Shown here one piece after another: positions 1-12,895 of a stretch of DNA of 64,000 nt. The translations under genes were made by a program, and so were the position numbers. The DNA is taken from assembly GCA_004154925.1 (NCBI GenBank), contig QJNS01000093.1, positions 1 to 64,000 on the forward strand, written 5' to 3'. The number at the start of each line of letters is the position of its first letter. Position 1 is the stretch's first letter. This DNA is from Monosporascus cannonballus. Taxonomy: Eukaryota; Ascomycota; Sordariomycetes; Xylariales. A model generated the notes under the pieces. It did no database searches and had not been told where the DNA came from. It saw only the letters and a list, made by a program, of their open reading frames with translations.

Positions 1-1500
1 CTCGTATGCCTGCGCGATGCCTCCGGCAAGAAGAGTTCCGGCGATAGTTGAGAGACGCATGATTAAGGTTTTTGTAAATATGGAGATGTTTTGGTCTGAG
101 GACGTATTCAATGATAGGAATGCAGGATGGCCGAGATTGAAGGCCCGCCTCCTTGACAGCAGGACAAGAGGCATATATGCAAATTGTACAAGCTGCAGAT
201 ATGGATGCAGTGCATTCACCGGCGATGCTGGTCGCCTCCTCTCACCTAGGCCGAGAACACGTCTATTCTTAGCTCGTCCTAAGACGGGGTAACACGATAG
301 AGTCATTAGGGTTTCTAACGAGACATTATGTCGCCTACCATGCGGATCGTGATCCAACAAATGTTGATCTCCACCAGATGTGATGAAAGGTTGCAAATCC
401 TCTGTTCTCTAGATTTGCAGCAAGCCAATCGAATTCCTTAAGTCTCACTTTGCACAGCCTCACACCCTGGCAGGCTGAGAAGTTAGCCTATTCAGCTCGG
501 AGCCCAACGTCCACAGAATGATTGGTTATGTAACACACGTGACGTCAGTGGTTACGGCTATGACCTGCTATGGTACTGGGATGATCCATGACTCCAATGG
601 AAGGCGATGTGTGAATGGAAGACGGATCTACGGTCGCTCTCTCCAGTATCAAGTGTACGTAGCTAAAGAACAGGAAAGCGAAACTCTGGCCGGAGCACAC
701 ATCCGGTTCCGCTCATCTCCAGTATGAGACCCTGCATCACGCACTGAAGCATATAACTGAAGAAAGAGTGGATATTGAAGGTTGCCCTGACCTCTAGAAG
801 GTCTTCTACAGAAAGTGAGGGTGGTGAACCCTCCTTAAATACACGTAGATACAGCTGTAGCTGAGAAAAAAAGGAACCTGGGGTGCATGAAGTTAGTAGC
901 GGATCAAACATAGCCAAGGCTTAGCTGTTTGATCGACTTCAGCTGGGTCTGACATCAAGTATACCGTAGCTATTGATTCAGTCTTATCTGGTGCTGGAAT
1001 TTGTCGAGAAGCTGAGCAGAGTGTTCCGCTAGAGATAGTTATACTATATAGGGCCCCAAGAGTCGATGAATGACGGCCTTCAAGACCTTGATGTCTTACC
1101 TGCACCAAGCTCTACAAATCCGTACACCCCCATTGGTTATCAAGCATGTGGCAGAATTGAGCATGGCGAGTATGGTCCCCCGCAGCCGTGGGCGTCCCAG
1201 ACTTCCACACTCTCGAGCACAAACAAAGTATCAGTCGGAATACTTGAACGATTTCCGGTTGGGTGGGTGCTCCGTAGCGGCTCAGCACGCAAAGCGTACA
1301 GTGCCCAGGCGAGAGAGGGGGGGAACGCTGGGGCAATCGGCCCTCGGAGAGTAGTAGAACTCACAGAAAAAGACTTAGAGAAGTAGCAGAGCGATATCAC
1401 TTTGCAAAAACAGCCCACCAGAATCAATTTCGGTGGTCGGTAAGTGCTTAATAACCGCTATTAGGCTGACTAATAATAGAGTAAGGTCGCGCAACCTGAT
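1..1500. other. Normal-GC flank, no convincing gene
   Basis: Base composition is balanced here and CpA/TpG are common, unlike everything to the right, so this segment has escaped RIP. Short open frames exist on both strands (for example 1066-1386 on plus, 106 codons, and 1140-1427 on minus, 95 codons) but they overlap each other, show no domain that I recognise and have no clear intron or start context. It may be the edge of a gene-bearing isochore, an intergenic stretch, or an old non-repeated fragment. The change to AT-rich sequence falls near 1490-1560. Confidence 0.6.
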
Positions 1501-2013
1501 GGGACAGTTAAATGTTAAAAAGTGCGATTATTACATAGTTCAAAGTGACAAAGTTTTGAAGTTTCATTATTATATACGAAGAAAGGTACTTTTTCTAAAA
1601 ATAATATAATGTAAAAAACACATTTTTTAAATTAAAATATTTTATTCTAAATTTTATAATAGAAATCTTACGTTACGATCTAGTGCATCGTAAGAGCTCT
1701 TATACCCGTATATACATTAGAATAATTGTTATATTTACGATCATTTCACTAATACTTTGTCCTGGGTACGTAATGGTATGGCGCAGCCATAACACTGTGA
1801 TCGCAGAACGCTAGGTACCATCATCGATGCTGGGTTCGATCTTCGGACTGGCTGTTGCTTACAAGGTTTTCCTTCGAAACGCCTGAGGGCAGTGCGCGGT
1901 GGGCCTTGTCGTCGTGCGGGATGACCTTTTGAGCTTGGCCTGGTCCACCGTGAGAGCTCTTATATAGCTGTAAACATGAAGATAATTGTTGCGATTGCAA
2001 TCTATCGACTAAT
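1501..2013. repeat. AT-rich stretch with a 55-bp direct repeat around a GC-richer core
   Basis: A segment starting at 1689 (cgtaagagctcttata...) recurs at 1949 (cgtgagagctcttata...) and stays alignable for about 55 bases, with mostly transition differences. The two copies are 260 bp apart and flank a roughly 200-bp core (1745-1948) that is clearly richer in G+C than its surroundings. This could be a small LTR-like or non-autonomous insertion, or a duplicated flank. No coding sequence was recognised. Confidence 0.45.
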
Positions 2014-2352
2014 TGTAATGGCTACGGGTTTAACCAACTATTCAACGTAAGTCGTATAGATTTATATTAACAAAAATACCGTAGGAATTTAAGTAATAAA
2101 ATAATCTAATTATATTTTGAGCAATAAAAGCAATTTAAACAATCAATTAATATTATATATTGCATTATTAAGTAAAAGAAGGTTTAAATGTTACGTAATG
2201 TAATTAAATGCAAATTAAAATATAAAATTATTAGAAATTTAATTTTATTAAATATGATTAATTTTATTTAAATTGATATAAATTTAGTAGCTAACAAGTA
2301 TTTAAATTTCGTAACTTATTTATATAAATTTCATAATTTTTTACAACCGGGT
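2014..2352 (-). repeat. Degraded Gypsy LTR fragment
   Basis: The first ~95 bases match the plus-strand left end of the Gypsy LTR family seen throughout this window: tgtaatggctacgggtttaa at 2014 compares with tattacggctaggcggttta at 2358. Similarity fades after about 2110 and the rest is AT-rich without a recognisable feature. It is probably a truncated older LTR beside which Gypsy-1 inserted. Confidence 0.5.
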
Positions 2353-2357
2353 TTGAT

Positions 2358-2777
2358 TATTACGGCTAGGCGGTTTAACCAACTATTAAACCTTAAGTCG
2401 ACGGGTTTATGTTGGCAGGAGTATCGTGGGAATCTGAGCAATGGATATAGTAACGTATTACGTTTCGTAATACTAAGGGCGTTTTGGGTAACGAATTGTT
2501 ATTGCAAACTGAAATTATTTAAACTATGGAATTAATAAGGGTATATTTTTTTTTCTTTAGCTGGATTACTACCAGTAAATTGGTAATCCGGCTTACTGGC
2601 TTACCACCAGTAAATTAGTAATTCGGTTTACTGGCTTACTATCAGTAAGTTAGTAATCCGGCTTACTGGCTTACCACCAGTAAGCTGGTGATCCATTACG
2701 TAATTTGATCCATATGGTTTTTTTGGCTTTTTCCGTTACGACCGTTCCTGGAGGCCGTAGCTTATTAAGTCGTAATA
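2358..2777 (-). repeat. Gypsy-1 3' LTR
   Basis: This 420-bp LTR pairs with 8683-9067. It starts tattacggct and ends ...gtcgtaata on the plus strand (originally TG...CA ends). It holds several copies of a palindromic unit built on ttactggcttaccaccagt (about 2560-2690), which explains why it is 35 bp longer than its partner. Confidence 0.9.
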
Positions 2778-3649
2778 CGATCTCCCTTTTCCCAAAATCT
2801 TATCCTTAAGATTTCTTTTTTCCTGGTAAATTTTTCCATATACCTTTAATATATTTTCTGGTATATCCAAATATCGTTTTTGCAAATCCGCATAATAACT
2901 TACCTTAATTAATTTAATTAAATTAAAAGGCTTTAACATAATATCTTTTTTTTTAGTTTGTTTAATAATTTAATTACCAAATAATAAATAAGGTTTCTCG
3001 TTATAAAAAAATATGTCCGTCGAAATCGTTCGTATAACGGAATAAAAATCCCTATTTCCATAATTAATTGCTATATCGCAAAATAGAAAAATTAGAAAAA
3101 AAAGAATTAACGGCCGAAAAACTTTTATTCGAAACTTTTGCGCGTTTTTTTCGTATACGTTATCAGCGTTAATACCATTAATTTTAAGGTACGAAATTTG
3201 TTAATTATACCATTTAATACTTAAATAATTTTAACGATTTTACGTAATTGGAATAAGAATTTTTTATCGAAATTTAGGCCTTAAAAACGGTAAACGTTAT
3301 TAATTAAAATACGGTAAACCAAAGGTTTCCTTCCGTGGATTGTATAAATTAAAATAATATTATTTCGGGTGATTCCGTTCTTATTAATAAAAATTCTTTA
3401 ATAGGTGTTAAGTGCCAATAAGATTTTTAGCAGGTTCCTAGGTATTTTCGGAATCTGGGTATTTTTTTTATTTAATTAGGTATTAGATAAATCCGTTTTA
3501 TTTTCGTATATTAAATATTTTTTCCATTTCGTATGCTTATTTATCTTTTATTTTTACATTATTTTATACCGTATACATTTTAATACTAAATACTATTAAT
3601 TCGAATAAAAAATATAAAGAATTAAATAAACTTTAACTTTTAATAAAGA

Positions 3650-6600
3650 TTCCAATTAATAACTATTTTTTAAGATTTTTTTATCGATTTTATATAAGCC
3701 GATATATTCAAAATTAAGTTTTTTATTAGGTCGTTTTATTTAAGTATTTTTTGTAACAAAAAAACTTTTTTTTCGAAAATTAATCCTTTTAACCTTTTTT
3801 AATTATAATATTTATTTATCTGATTTTGTACGAATTTTAATTTTATTTTTATTTTTAAATGCAGCTATCGTAATTATTTTAACGTTAAGATTATTTTAAC
3901 ATTAATTAAACCGTCGTTACGCGTTTCCTTATAAACCTTTGGAATAAAACCAAAATTTATATTCGCAAATATTATCTTAATACTTTCGTAATAACTAATA
4001 TTATATATTAATTATATAATTAATGATTTCTTAACTTAATTATTTTATTCGTAATTAATGTAATATCGTAAATAAATTTTCAAAATTTAATTTGTTCGTT
4101 TTATTTATTTATTTATTTATGGTTTAAATATGCTAAATAATTTGTAATTCAAGCCGATATATGCTATTAAACTTTGCCAAAATTTAAAAACGAATATTGA
4201 TTTTTTATTTAATATAATTTCCATTAATAATCCGTATATATTACAAATATATCTGAAAAAATATATATTAATTATTAAACGTTTATAACTTTATAATATC
4301 ATAAAAAATAAAAAAGTTTTGTAAATCGGTTAACGATTACGAAAATACTGTTATAATATATTCCCGTAATTGGATTTTTTAATATAAAAAACTTAATAAT
4401 AAAATCAAATATAACTAAATACCATAATCGCTTTATAATTAATAATAACTGTAATTTTCCGTATGGCTTATGTCGTCGAAATTTTGCTTTGGCGTAAATA
4501 TTATATTACCGTATAATTTTTTATACCGTTAATTTTATTTTAAAAAAAGAATATATACGTTAAAATCATTTTAAGTTCTTATAAATACCTGGATATCCAT
4601 ATAATTAATGTTTATATATTTTTCGTATTAAATCTTGTTAATAGTCCTTTAAAACTTATTTTTTATTTGTTTTTTGATTTTTTAAAGAATCATCCTTATA
4701 TTATTAAATTTTTAATATATATTAAAAAGTATTACTCGAATTATGGTAATTTGTCGTAAGCGTAAATATCTTTTTATGGTAATATTAAAAATTATATAAT
4801 TAATTTTAACTAATTTCTTTTCGAAATTTGGTCGCCTACTTAAAAAATTTGTTTTGCCGTTTTTTAATCTTTTTTTATAAATAATAACGAAATCGAGATT
4901 TGCCAATTTTTCACCATATCTTAATTATCGTCCTGTAAACTTCCTAATTGTAATAAATCGGATAAAACTTTAATAATTTACATAAACCTTAATTTGGTAC
5001 AAACTTCCTTTTAAAAAATATTTAAATTCCCGAAATGCCATAATAATAGCTATAAATTCTTTATTTAAAATGCCGTAATTAAATTCGGTTTTTTTTAATT
5101 TGTACGAAAAAAATACAATAAGGTATAATTTACCTTGATTATTTTGTTATCCGATTATTATGCTTAATACGTAATCCGAAATATCGGTTTTTAATTTAAC
5201 GGAACGGTATAAATCGTACATAATTAATATTAATTCGTTAATAATTATGTCCTTAATATTTTAAAATACTCTTTCCGTATTTGGCGTCCATTTAAATTTG
5301 TTTTTCTTTTTTATAAGATTTATTAAGGGTACAATTATTTTGCGAAAACTTTAAATAAACTTCTTATAACAATTAACGAATTTAAAGAATACCTGTACCT
5401 TCTTAATTATTATTAATATTTATCATTTTGTAATTATAACGATTTTTTTAAAATCCTTTTCAATATATCCTAAAATAATAATATATCCCAAATATTCCAC
5501 CTTTTATATATGGAATTAATTTTTTTGTGCGTTAACAAATAATTTTACGTTTTGTAAAACTTAAAAAATTTTATAAACATATCCTATATATGCTTTTTTT
5601 ATTTCCAAGAAAATAAAAATATTATCAAGATAACAAACGAAGAAAATATGGAAATAATTTCGTAATATATAATTTATTCTCCGTCAAAAAATTATTAATA
5701 CGTTCGTAAATCCTATTAACGTAATTAAATGCTTAAATAATTCGTATTTCGTCCTAAAAATTATTTTTTATTCGTAATCTTTTTTAATCCTAATAAAATT
5801 ATATTTATTTTTAAAATCAAATACGATAAATTATTTGGCTCCGTAAAATCAATTTTTTTTTCCGTAATCAAAAATAATAATATTCGATTTTTAATAATAA
5901 TATTATTTAATTATCGAGAATTAATTACAAGTCGTCATTTTCCGTTTTTTTTCGATATAAAGAATATTAAACATCCTGCCGGTAATTTCGAAAATCAAAT
6001 CCATCCTTTTTATAACCGATTTTCCAGGTATTTTTTAAAAATACGTAACTCGTTTTCATTAAAGTTATAAATAAGGTAAAACTTTGTTAAAGACCTTTCC
6101 TTAAAAACAATCTTATAATTGTATTCGTTATATTCTAATAATTTCGTATTAAATTTTTTTTCTAAAAAGCCGTTCGTATTTGTAATATTATAATAATATA
6201 TTTATTAGATTTTCTAATTTCTGAAATTGCTTTTCTTATTATTTTAAATCGTTATTTAATTATTTTAATTTCGCTTTAATAATAATAACGATACCTTATA
6301 TTTTTCTTTAATATCCATTTTTTTCCTATATTTTGTTTCTTTAAGTAATAAATTATGTATCGTATTTTTATATTTATATTCGTCGCCATTATCGATCAAA
6401 TATTAAAATCTTAATTTTCCATTTTTTTATTTATTAACAAAAAATAAAATAAATTTTACGTAACCAATTCCGCCGTTAATTAAAATTCCGTATTAGCGTA
6501 TCCATAATAATCCTGAAATCATATCGTAATTTCCGAATAAAATAATATCGAAATTAATCGTTTAATATCATCCTTTAATGAAAATTTCGAAATAATTAAT

Positions 6601-7300
6601 TTTGCGTATAATTTTTCCGTTATCGTAAGCAAATTCCTAACTTTTGGCATTCGTCGTTATATAAGGTTTTAATTTATATTACCATAATAATTTAAACGTA
6701 TGAATTATATCTGGTATAATATAATTTCCGCCTAAAACTCCGTAATTTGCCATTATAATATACCAATACGTTCCGATTTGTATTTCGAAGGTAATAAGGT
6801 TGTTAACGTTTTTTATTATCGCGTTTAAAGCTTTTTTTAAAAATTCCTTTTAATTTTTTTAAATTTCGTCATTTTACAACTTTTTTATAAATAACTTTTT
6901 TTAAATTTCTATTTAAATTTATCGAACCTTATTTATATTTTTTCGTTTAACATATTACGCTATTATATTTATCGTTATTGTCAGCATATTGTTTTTTTGA
7001 ATTATATTAGTTATTTTTAATTTTTTATAATTTCTTTTTTTATCGAATAAATTATTTTTTTATATTTACGAATATATTTTATTATACGTCGTTTTAATTA
7101 TTATTTTAAAAAAATTTTATAAATTAACGTATTTTTCTTTAATTACCTTTTTTTCGTAAAAACTTATAATAAATATTAATTAAAAATAAAGGTCCGTAAT
7201 AACTTTTTGATAATATTTTTTACAGTACGCTAAATTAACTCCTTTTCCGTTTAATAATTACATTATTTATAATAATAAAAAAAGTTTTCCTGCAGATATT
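3650..7300 (-). pseudogene. pol: Gypsy-1 gag-pol remnant (RT, RNase H, integrase)
   Basis: The remnant polyprotein runs right to left. The reverse transcriptase catalytic box reads YLDN at 5621-5632, where families have YxDD, so the second Asp has been lost by a G-to-A change. RNase H follows, with a frame reading GKLYLI...NYGILNKEFIAI around 5038-5140, and its tail GKTNFLSRRPNF lies in an open stretch at 4712-4906. An integrase core reads about PITGIYY...VNRFTK near 4330-4480. Many in-frame stops make it non-functional. The limits are approximate, and the gag and protease portions to the right (about 6700-8500) are too degraded to delimit. Confidence 0.8.
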
Positions 7301-8682
7301 ATTTTTTCGGGCTAATTTTCCGTTTCGGCTAACTGTTAGATATTTTTTAAAATTATAATTCGAAAATATTAATATTATTATTCGTCGTTTTTATTATATC
7401 CGGTACGGTTTAAAAAATGGAATCCCTTATAATATATACGGGTAATTCGTATATAAATATGTTATTTTCATTTTTCGTAATCGGGACATTTTCGTCGTCA
7501 ATAATATATAACATATATTCTGCCGTAGCAATCGGGGGTTCCGGAATAACCTTTTTCTATTTAATTTTGGTATTTGCGTAATTATCCTTATAATACCTTT
7601 TATTATGTTCGCATTACTTATTAAGCTAACTTTTTGGCGTTTCGTATTTTTCGTTAGATTTCTTATCGTAATAATCCTTATTAGACCTTTTATTTAAAGC
7701 CTAATACGTATTTAGCTTAAATTATATTAATTATTTTACTACCGTTTTATTAATTATTCCTAAATTATTTTTTCGGTATAAAGATTTAATTATCCTATCG
7801 TAATTTCTTAAGCTTTTTGTATTTATAAACTTTATATCTTATTTTGCCATATTTAAAGCATTTAATCTAATTTTAATTTTATTTATAGATAACGCCGAAT
7901 TTTATAAGTTTTAACGTTATATCATTAAAAATAAGGGATATATTTTGTTTTTTCCCTTGGCTATATTTATATCCCGAACATAAGGCATATTATTCTTTTA
8001 TTTCTATTATTTTTTAAATTATTAATTATTAATCTTAATTACTTTTACGATATACCGGTTTAAGGTAAATGGTCGTTTAATCCGAATAATTTTATTCTTT
8101 ATATTATCCTTTAATTTTTTATAAAATATATCGATAAAGGCATCGGTTTCGTTATCTTTTTATCCGGCCTTAACCGCAAAAGTTTTGAAAATTACGGCGT
8201 ATTTGGATATAAATCTTTTTTATCCGGATTGCCGAAATTATCGTATATTTTATCTTCCCAATTAATATAAATTAAAAAAATTTCGTTAATAAAATTTTCC
8301 TTATGTACTTTTTTTTATTTTTAAAAATTTTCTTATAATGGGTTGAAATTAATTAACCGTATTTTTAATTATATATATTTTTATAATTAGGACCGTATCC
8401 GTTAGGTTATTAAGATTTAAAAAGAAAAAATAAATCCGTATTTAAATTAAAAAAATCTAAAAGTTATTTTTTTTATCGTAAGGTTCTGGCTTTTTTGGCT
8501 TTATATAGGCGAAAAAAGGTTAAATAAGTAACGTAATCCTAAGTTATCGGATTTTTTTTTTCCAATTCCCGAATTCGAACTTAAAATTATTAAATAAAAA
8601 TTTTTTTAATATTAATTAATATTTTAATAATATTAAGTATCACTTAAAGTTTAACGTTTTTATTAAATAAAAATTTGTAACG

Positions 8683-9067
8683 TATAATAATTAAATAATT
8701 TAACTAATTATTAAACCTTAAATTAACGGATTTATATTAATAAAAATATCGTAAAAATCTAAATAATAAATATAATAACGTATTACGTTTCGTAATATTA
8801 AAGGTATTTAAATAACGAATTATTATTGCAAATTAAAGTTATTTAAATTATAGAATTAATAAGCGTATATTTTTTTTTTCTTTAGCTGAATTACTACCAG
8901 TAAGTTGGTAATCCGGCTTACTGGCTTATTACCAATAAGTTGGTAATCCGGCTTACTGGCTCATTACCAGTGAGCTGGTGATCCATCACGTGACCTGATC
9001 CACATGGTTTTCTTGGCCTTCTCCGTTGCGACCGTTCTTGGAAGCCGTGGCTTGTCAGGTCGTAACA
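8683..9067 (-). repeat. Gypsy-1 5' LTR
   Basis: This 385-bp LTR ends ...tcaggtcgtaaca at 9067; on the minus strand it begins TGTTACGACC. Its right half (about 8890-9067) keeps far more G+C, including tcacgtgacc and the sequence around 9010-9050, than the matching part of the 3' LTR, so the two LTRs have been mutated unequally. Confidence 0.9.
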
Positions 9068-9072
9068 TTGAT

Positions 9073-10081
9073 TCAAATTGTAATATCGTTTTCTCTTTTA
9101 AAACTTTTGCTTTTAACGTCTTTTTACTTTTAATAAATCGTATTTGTACAATAAAAAATTATATTATTAACAGCATACCTCGCAATTACCTTAATTAAAA
9201 AATGTTAAAGTTTTTAATTTTTTATAATGTTAAATTTTCGTCAAAATCATATTATATATGTCATATTTTAAATATATTATATAGTTTTAAATACTTTAAC
9301 GAATTCTTTTTTATAACGAATATATTAAAACTTATCGTTATTGCGTTAACTTTAATGTTTCGATTAACCTTTTGAGCCGTAATAAAGCAAAAGAATTATT
9401 TTAATCGAAAAACAAATATTGTTAAGGAAATATTTTAAAATTTTTAATAAAAAATTGAAATAGAATCTAGCGTGTAAATAAAACAATATCAACAAGACTA
9501 TCGGCCATTTTCTTCGTTTACAATGCAAAAAGAATTTCTTTATAAGAAAAGAATTAAAATTATATAGAACGGTTTTTAATTAATAAACCAATTCAATAAG
9601 CAAAAAGGTCCACTCATTGAACTTATCATAATTGTGATATTATGATCTAACAACTAAAGGCCAAAAAACAAACGGTCGGGATAAGTTAGTACTTATTTCT
9701 AATATCAGTAGAAAAATAGATAATAAAAGTTGATCGAATACGGTGGGTTCGATTACGTTCGATTAATAATTAAATAGAGTCGGTTTAATTAACCTTAATA
9801 TATAATGAAGAGAGAGAAATTGCATTCTTAATATAACTTAATATATAAATACGTTTATTGTTTTCTATATAATTTTAATAATATTAATTAATAATAGTGA
9901 TTTATTATTTAAAATATTTTTAATAATGCGAAATGTCATTATAATTAATTTGTTATTTAAATTTATAAAATATTTTGATTGATATAAACTGATATAATTA
10001 AAATTTAAAAATTTATTAAATTTTAACAGTTCTATATTATAACATTTAATTAATAATATAGTTAAACTTTAAATAATATTA
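9073..10081. other. AT-rich spacer, nothing recognised
   Basis: Between the right TSD of Gypsy-1 and the left inverted repeat of the next transposon there is 1 kb of AT-rich DNA. An open frame at 9004-9198 starts inside the LTR and is not credible. The stretch 9470-9830 is less monotonous (for example ggtccactcattgaactta) and may be an older, non-repeated or differently mutated fragment. No gene, LTR or inverted repeat was found. Confidence 0.5.
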
Positions 10082-10093
10082 CAGCCGTGGTGT
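10082..10093 (+). repeat. Left 12-bp terminal inverted repeat
   Basis: CAGCCGTGGTGT is the exact reverse complement of 15413-15424. Beyond 12 bases the two ends differ (tatagtg compared with cccttac). Confidence 0.8.
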
Positions 10094-11068
10094 TATAGTG
10101 TTTACTAGGTTTTGCACCAATCGGATATCTGGGATTCCGGATTTGTTTTGGTGTTCTATCAATAGGAAGCGTAGGACTTTTTAGCGCTGGTATCCGTACA
10201 TCGGGTATGGGCTCTTCCGGCGCTAGTTGATGCGCCAAAGCTCGTATTCGAATTTAGCTTGCTTTTTCGGATCTTATTTATATTATTTTTTTCTTGGCGT
10301 ATGCGCCAAGTCTCGTATTTTACTGTATTAGTATTATCTATTTTATTCATATTTATCTTTTTTTTCTTATACTTAATCCTTTTTTTCTTTATTTATTTAT
10401 TTTGTTTTTGAACTTTTCTTAATATTATATTCCGTTATAGTCGCCTTTATCGCCCTTATTACCGCTATTGCCGTTATCGTCCCAAGTTTTATCCTAATCG
10501 TCGGTACGGTATTGTTCGTTAGTTTGGTTATGCGCGTTAGTATTAACATACTTTAGTTAATTTCTTTTCCGCAACGTTAATATAATATTAATTTTAAGGT
10601 TTTGGGTCCTAATTATATTACATGATTGTTTCTCTGTGATTTTCGTTTTTTCGATTTTTGTTATCCGCCTTTTTTTTTCGATAAAAATATTTTTCCTTAT
10701 TTTTTGTCTCGTTTACGTAACTTAATTAAAGAACAGCGTAAGCGTTTTATTTTTGATAATCGTTTTTTGATTAGTTTTTCGATGATTACGATCGGTAACC
10801 TAATTATTATTCTTTTCGTTATTATGCTTAAAGGGTGGTTTGGCGGTTACCGCTGTTAATTTGAATATCCGTACTTATATTATTGTTTTACGCGGGCTGT
10901 ATAGACAATTACATTTTCCAATTATTATGTCGCAAAATTTATCGAATAACCTCATAAAATTCGGTATACGCCTGTTATTTATGTTAAAAATTTAAATTTT
11001 CTTTTTTTTAGTTTCTAGTAATAAAGTTTGTCGGTTTAAGGATCGGATTGCGCGGATTATTATTATTA

Positions 11069-12895
11069 ACCTCGGACCCCACCTAATGCATAGCCCAAGC
11101 AATGCATAGCCAACATATATACAAATTGATAGTTACCTGCATGTTCCAAAACTTTTTAATAACGCAATAATGTATTTTTTGGTAAAATAAAACTATTTAA
11201 GCTATTGAAATTTACTCTGCCTTTTCTTAGCAAGTTGCTATTGAATATAACTGTTAATTAAAATCTGATTACCAGCCTTTATAGGTTTCAAACGTTTAGT
11301 AATTTTGTTTTTAACCGACCTAATATTTAATAAATTCGCACAAATCTTTTTTAATTATTTAATAACAATTTGACGTTTGAGACCTTCGTATTTCTCGAAT
11401 TTCGCTTATAGGAATTAATTATTATGGCGGAAAATAACGTTTTCGGTATTAATAATATTATGCTCTTTAGCAGCTTTAATTATTACCTTCTATATATCGC
11501 GACACACTTCCCTCTAATTACGTAAAGCTGTTCACATGCTTTTCTTAATTTTAATGCCTTATAAAAATATATACCATTTTTTCTGGCTGTTAATTATTTG
11601 TTCCCCGGGTATTTTCGGCTTAAGGATTAACTAGGATATTATTTCGAGGTCCTTTAAATTTATTTCGAGTCTAAAATTAATAAGCCGGTATACCGCTATC
11701 CAGCTTTAATTTTTTGTCGGTAAAAGCGATTTCGGCAATTTTGCGATACGTTTTTAATATAGGGCGTTTATATTCGGAAGCTATTGCGAATAATTTGCCG
11801 GCCTCCCGTAAAGCGATAAGATATTCTTTTTTAAATACGGAAAATACGGTAACGTTATATAATTAAAGGTTATTATTTGAATAGAGTAGAAAATATATAA
11901 GGACAACCTTATTTTCAAAGTATTTCCACATAAAAATAAAGCATATATATATGATGTAACCATTTAAAATAAGTAACAGTTATTTATTATGGAAACGGGG
12001 TTCTATTTTTTTAAAAAAAATAGATTTTAGCTATTTTAATGCGATAACATTATTAATCCACCTTTTCAAAATTAACGTATATTCGTGTTTTTCGATATTG
12101 TCAAATAATAATTATTTTTTAGCGGTAAAAATGTTAAAAGTATATACGGCCGTACTGTTTCCGTATATAAAGCCGATATATTCGAGGATAAATACCTATA
12201 ACGTTACTCTTAATTTTTCAAGCTTTGCGCAAGCCGTTTTCGGAAATCCTACGCCCGTTCCATCAGTTTATTCCCCCTTTTAAACGCCTGTTTTATCCAT
12301 ATTATACTTGTTGGCAGGCTTAATTTTGTATTTGGTTCAGACGGCGGCGAAAAAATGAAAAAATTCGCAGACATTATTACGATCACGTACTTTTAGGCGT
12401 TCCTAAGGTATAATTCGTCCTTTTTTCGTATATATCTTATCACGTATGATAAAGCGATTAACCCAATTCTTCCCGACGGTTCTTTGAGGGTCTAGTAAGG
12501 CTTTTGCTATCTAATTGACTTAGATTTTTATAGGAGCACGGCCGTATATTTCTTTATGTAATATTTAATTAACAAATTTATTTTTTTCCTAATCCTACAA
12601 TTTACGCGCGTTACTTTGTGTTTCGGAACGCAGTTTAGTGCTATAAATACGGCGTAACAGGGTCGATTGGGGTATGCCGAATCGTACGTTCGTAAGGGTT
12701 TCGGAACCACTTTGCGTAATAAATTCCTTAGCATCCCGAATTTTGCGTTTACAGTCGATATTAACCATCTTTACCCGAAATCAATTAATTAAAGGGTTGT
12801 GGAGTTATCGCAAAGTGTTGTTATAAGGGGTGGTTATTGTTATGGAGAAAAGTTTTATGCATTGTTAGGGCTATGCATTAGGTGGGGTCCGAGGT
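11069..12895 (-). mobile_element. Pogo-1, complete Fot1/pogo-type DNA transposon
   Basis: Inverted ends of about 40 bp read acctcggaccccacctaatg at 11069 and the same sequence inverted at 12895, with two internal copies of aatgcatagcc. The element is flanked by TA at 11067-11068 and 12896-12897, the target duplication of Tc1/mariner-pogo elements. Its 1827-bp length is standard for fungal Fot1 relatives. It carries a RIP-damaged transposase on the minus strand and is inserted in the TIR element 10082-15424. Confidence 0.93.
11265..12768 (-). pseudogene. Pogo-1 DDE transposase remnant
   Basis: It probably starts at the ATG at 12766-12768, giving MVNIDCKRKIRDAKEF and a helix-turn-helix region (FGIPQSTLLRRI). 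A CENP-B-like DNA-binding stretch, VGKNWVNRFI, follows. The first catalytic block reads NKYNMDKTGV at 12283-12306, where the family has YNMDETGF, so Glu has become Lys. The region with FNYITLPYFPYL near 11840 corresponds to the conserved block after the second Asp (…PPHTTH…). Numerous stops and shifts follow. The family's 500-550 residues match the available length. It is a cut-and-paste transposase acting on the element's own TIRs, now inactive. Confidence 0.85.

Larger units (their letters stand above)
2358..9067 (-). mobile_element. Gypsy-1, complete Ty3/Gypsy LTR retrotransposon, RIP-inactivated
   Basis: The element is bounded by LTRs 2358-2777 and 8683-9067 and flanked by a perfect 5-bp target-site duplication, ttgat, at 2353-2357 and 9068-9072. 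Reverse transcriptase, RNase H and integrase motifs read on the minus strand from right to left, so the 5' LTR is the right one. A polypurine tract, GGGAAAAGGGAGATCG on the minus strand, lies directly upstream of the 3' LTR (2778-2793). All coding frames are broken by TAA, TAG and TGA codons of the kind RIP makes from CAA, CAG, CGA and TGG. Total length is 6.7 kb, normal for the family. It shares its LTR family with the copies starting at 15557, 49978, 61694 and 63636. Confidence 0.93.

Noticed and set aside
1..1500. Several overlapping short open frames (17-292, 518-727, 663-917, 893-1108, 1066-1386, 1140-1427)
   Set aside because: They overlap on both strands, none exceeds 106 codons, and none shows a domain or a convincing start or intron context.
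2555..2700. CRISPR-like array in the LTR
   Set aside because: The units are adjoining palindromic tandem repeats within an LTR, without regular spacers, and are repeated in other LTR copies.
12098..12283. 61-codon plus-strand frame within pogo-1
   Set aside because: It is antisense to the recognised transposase frame.
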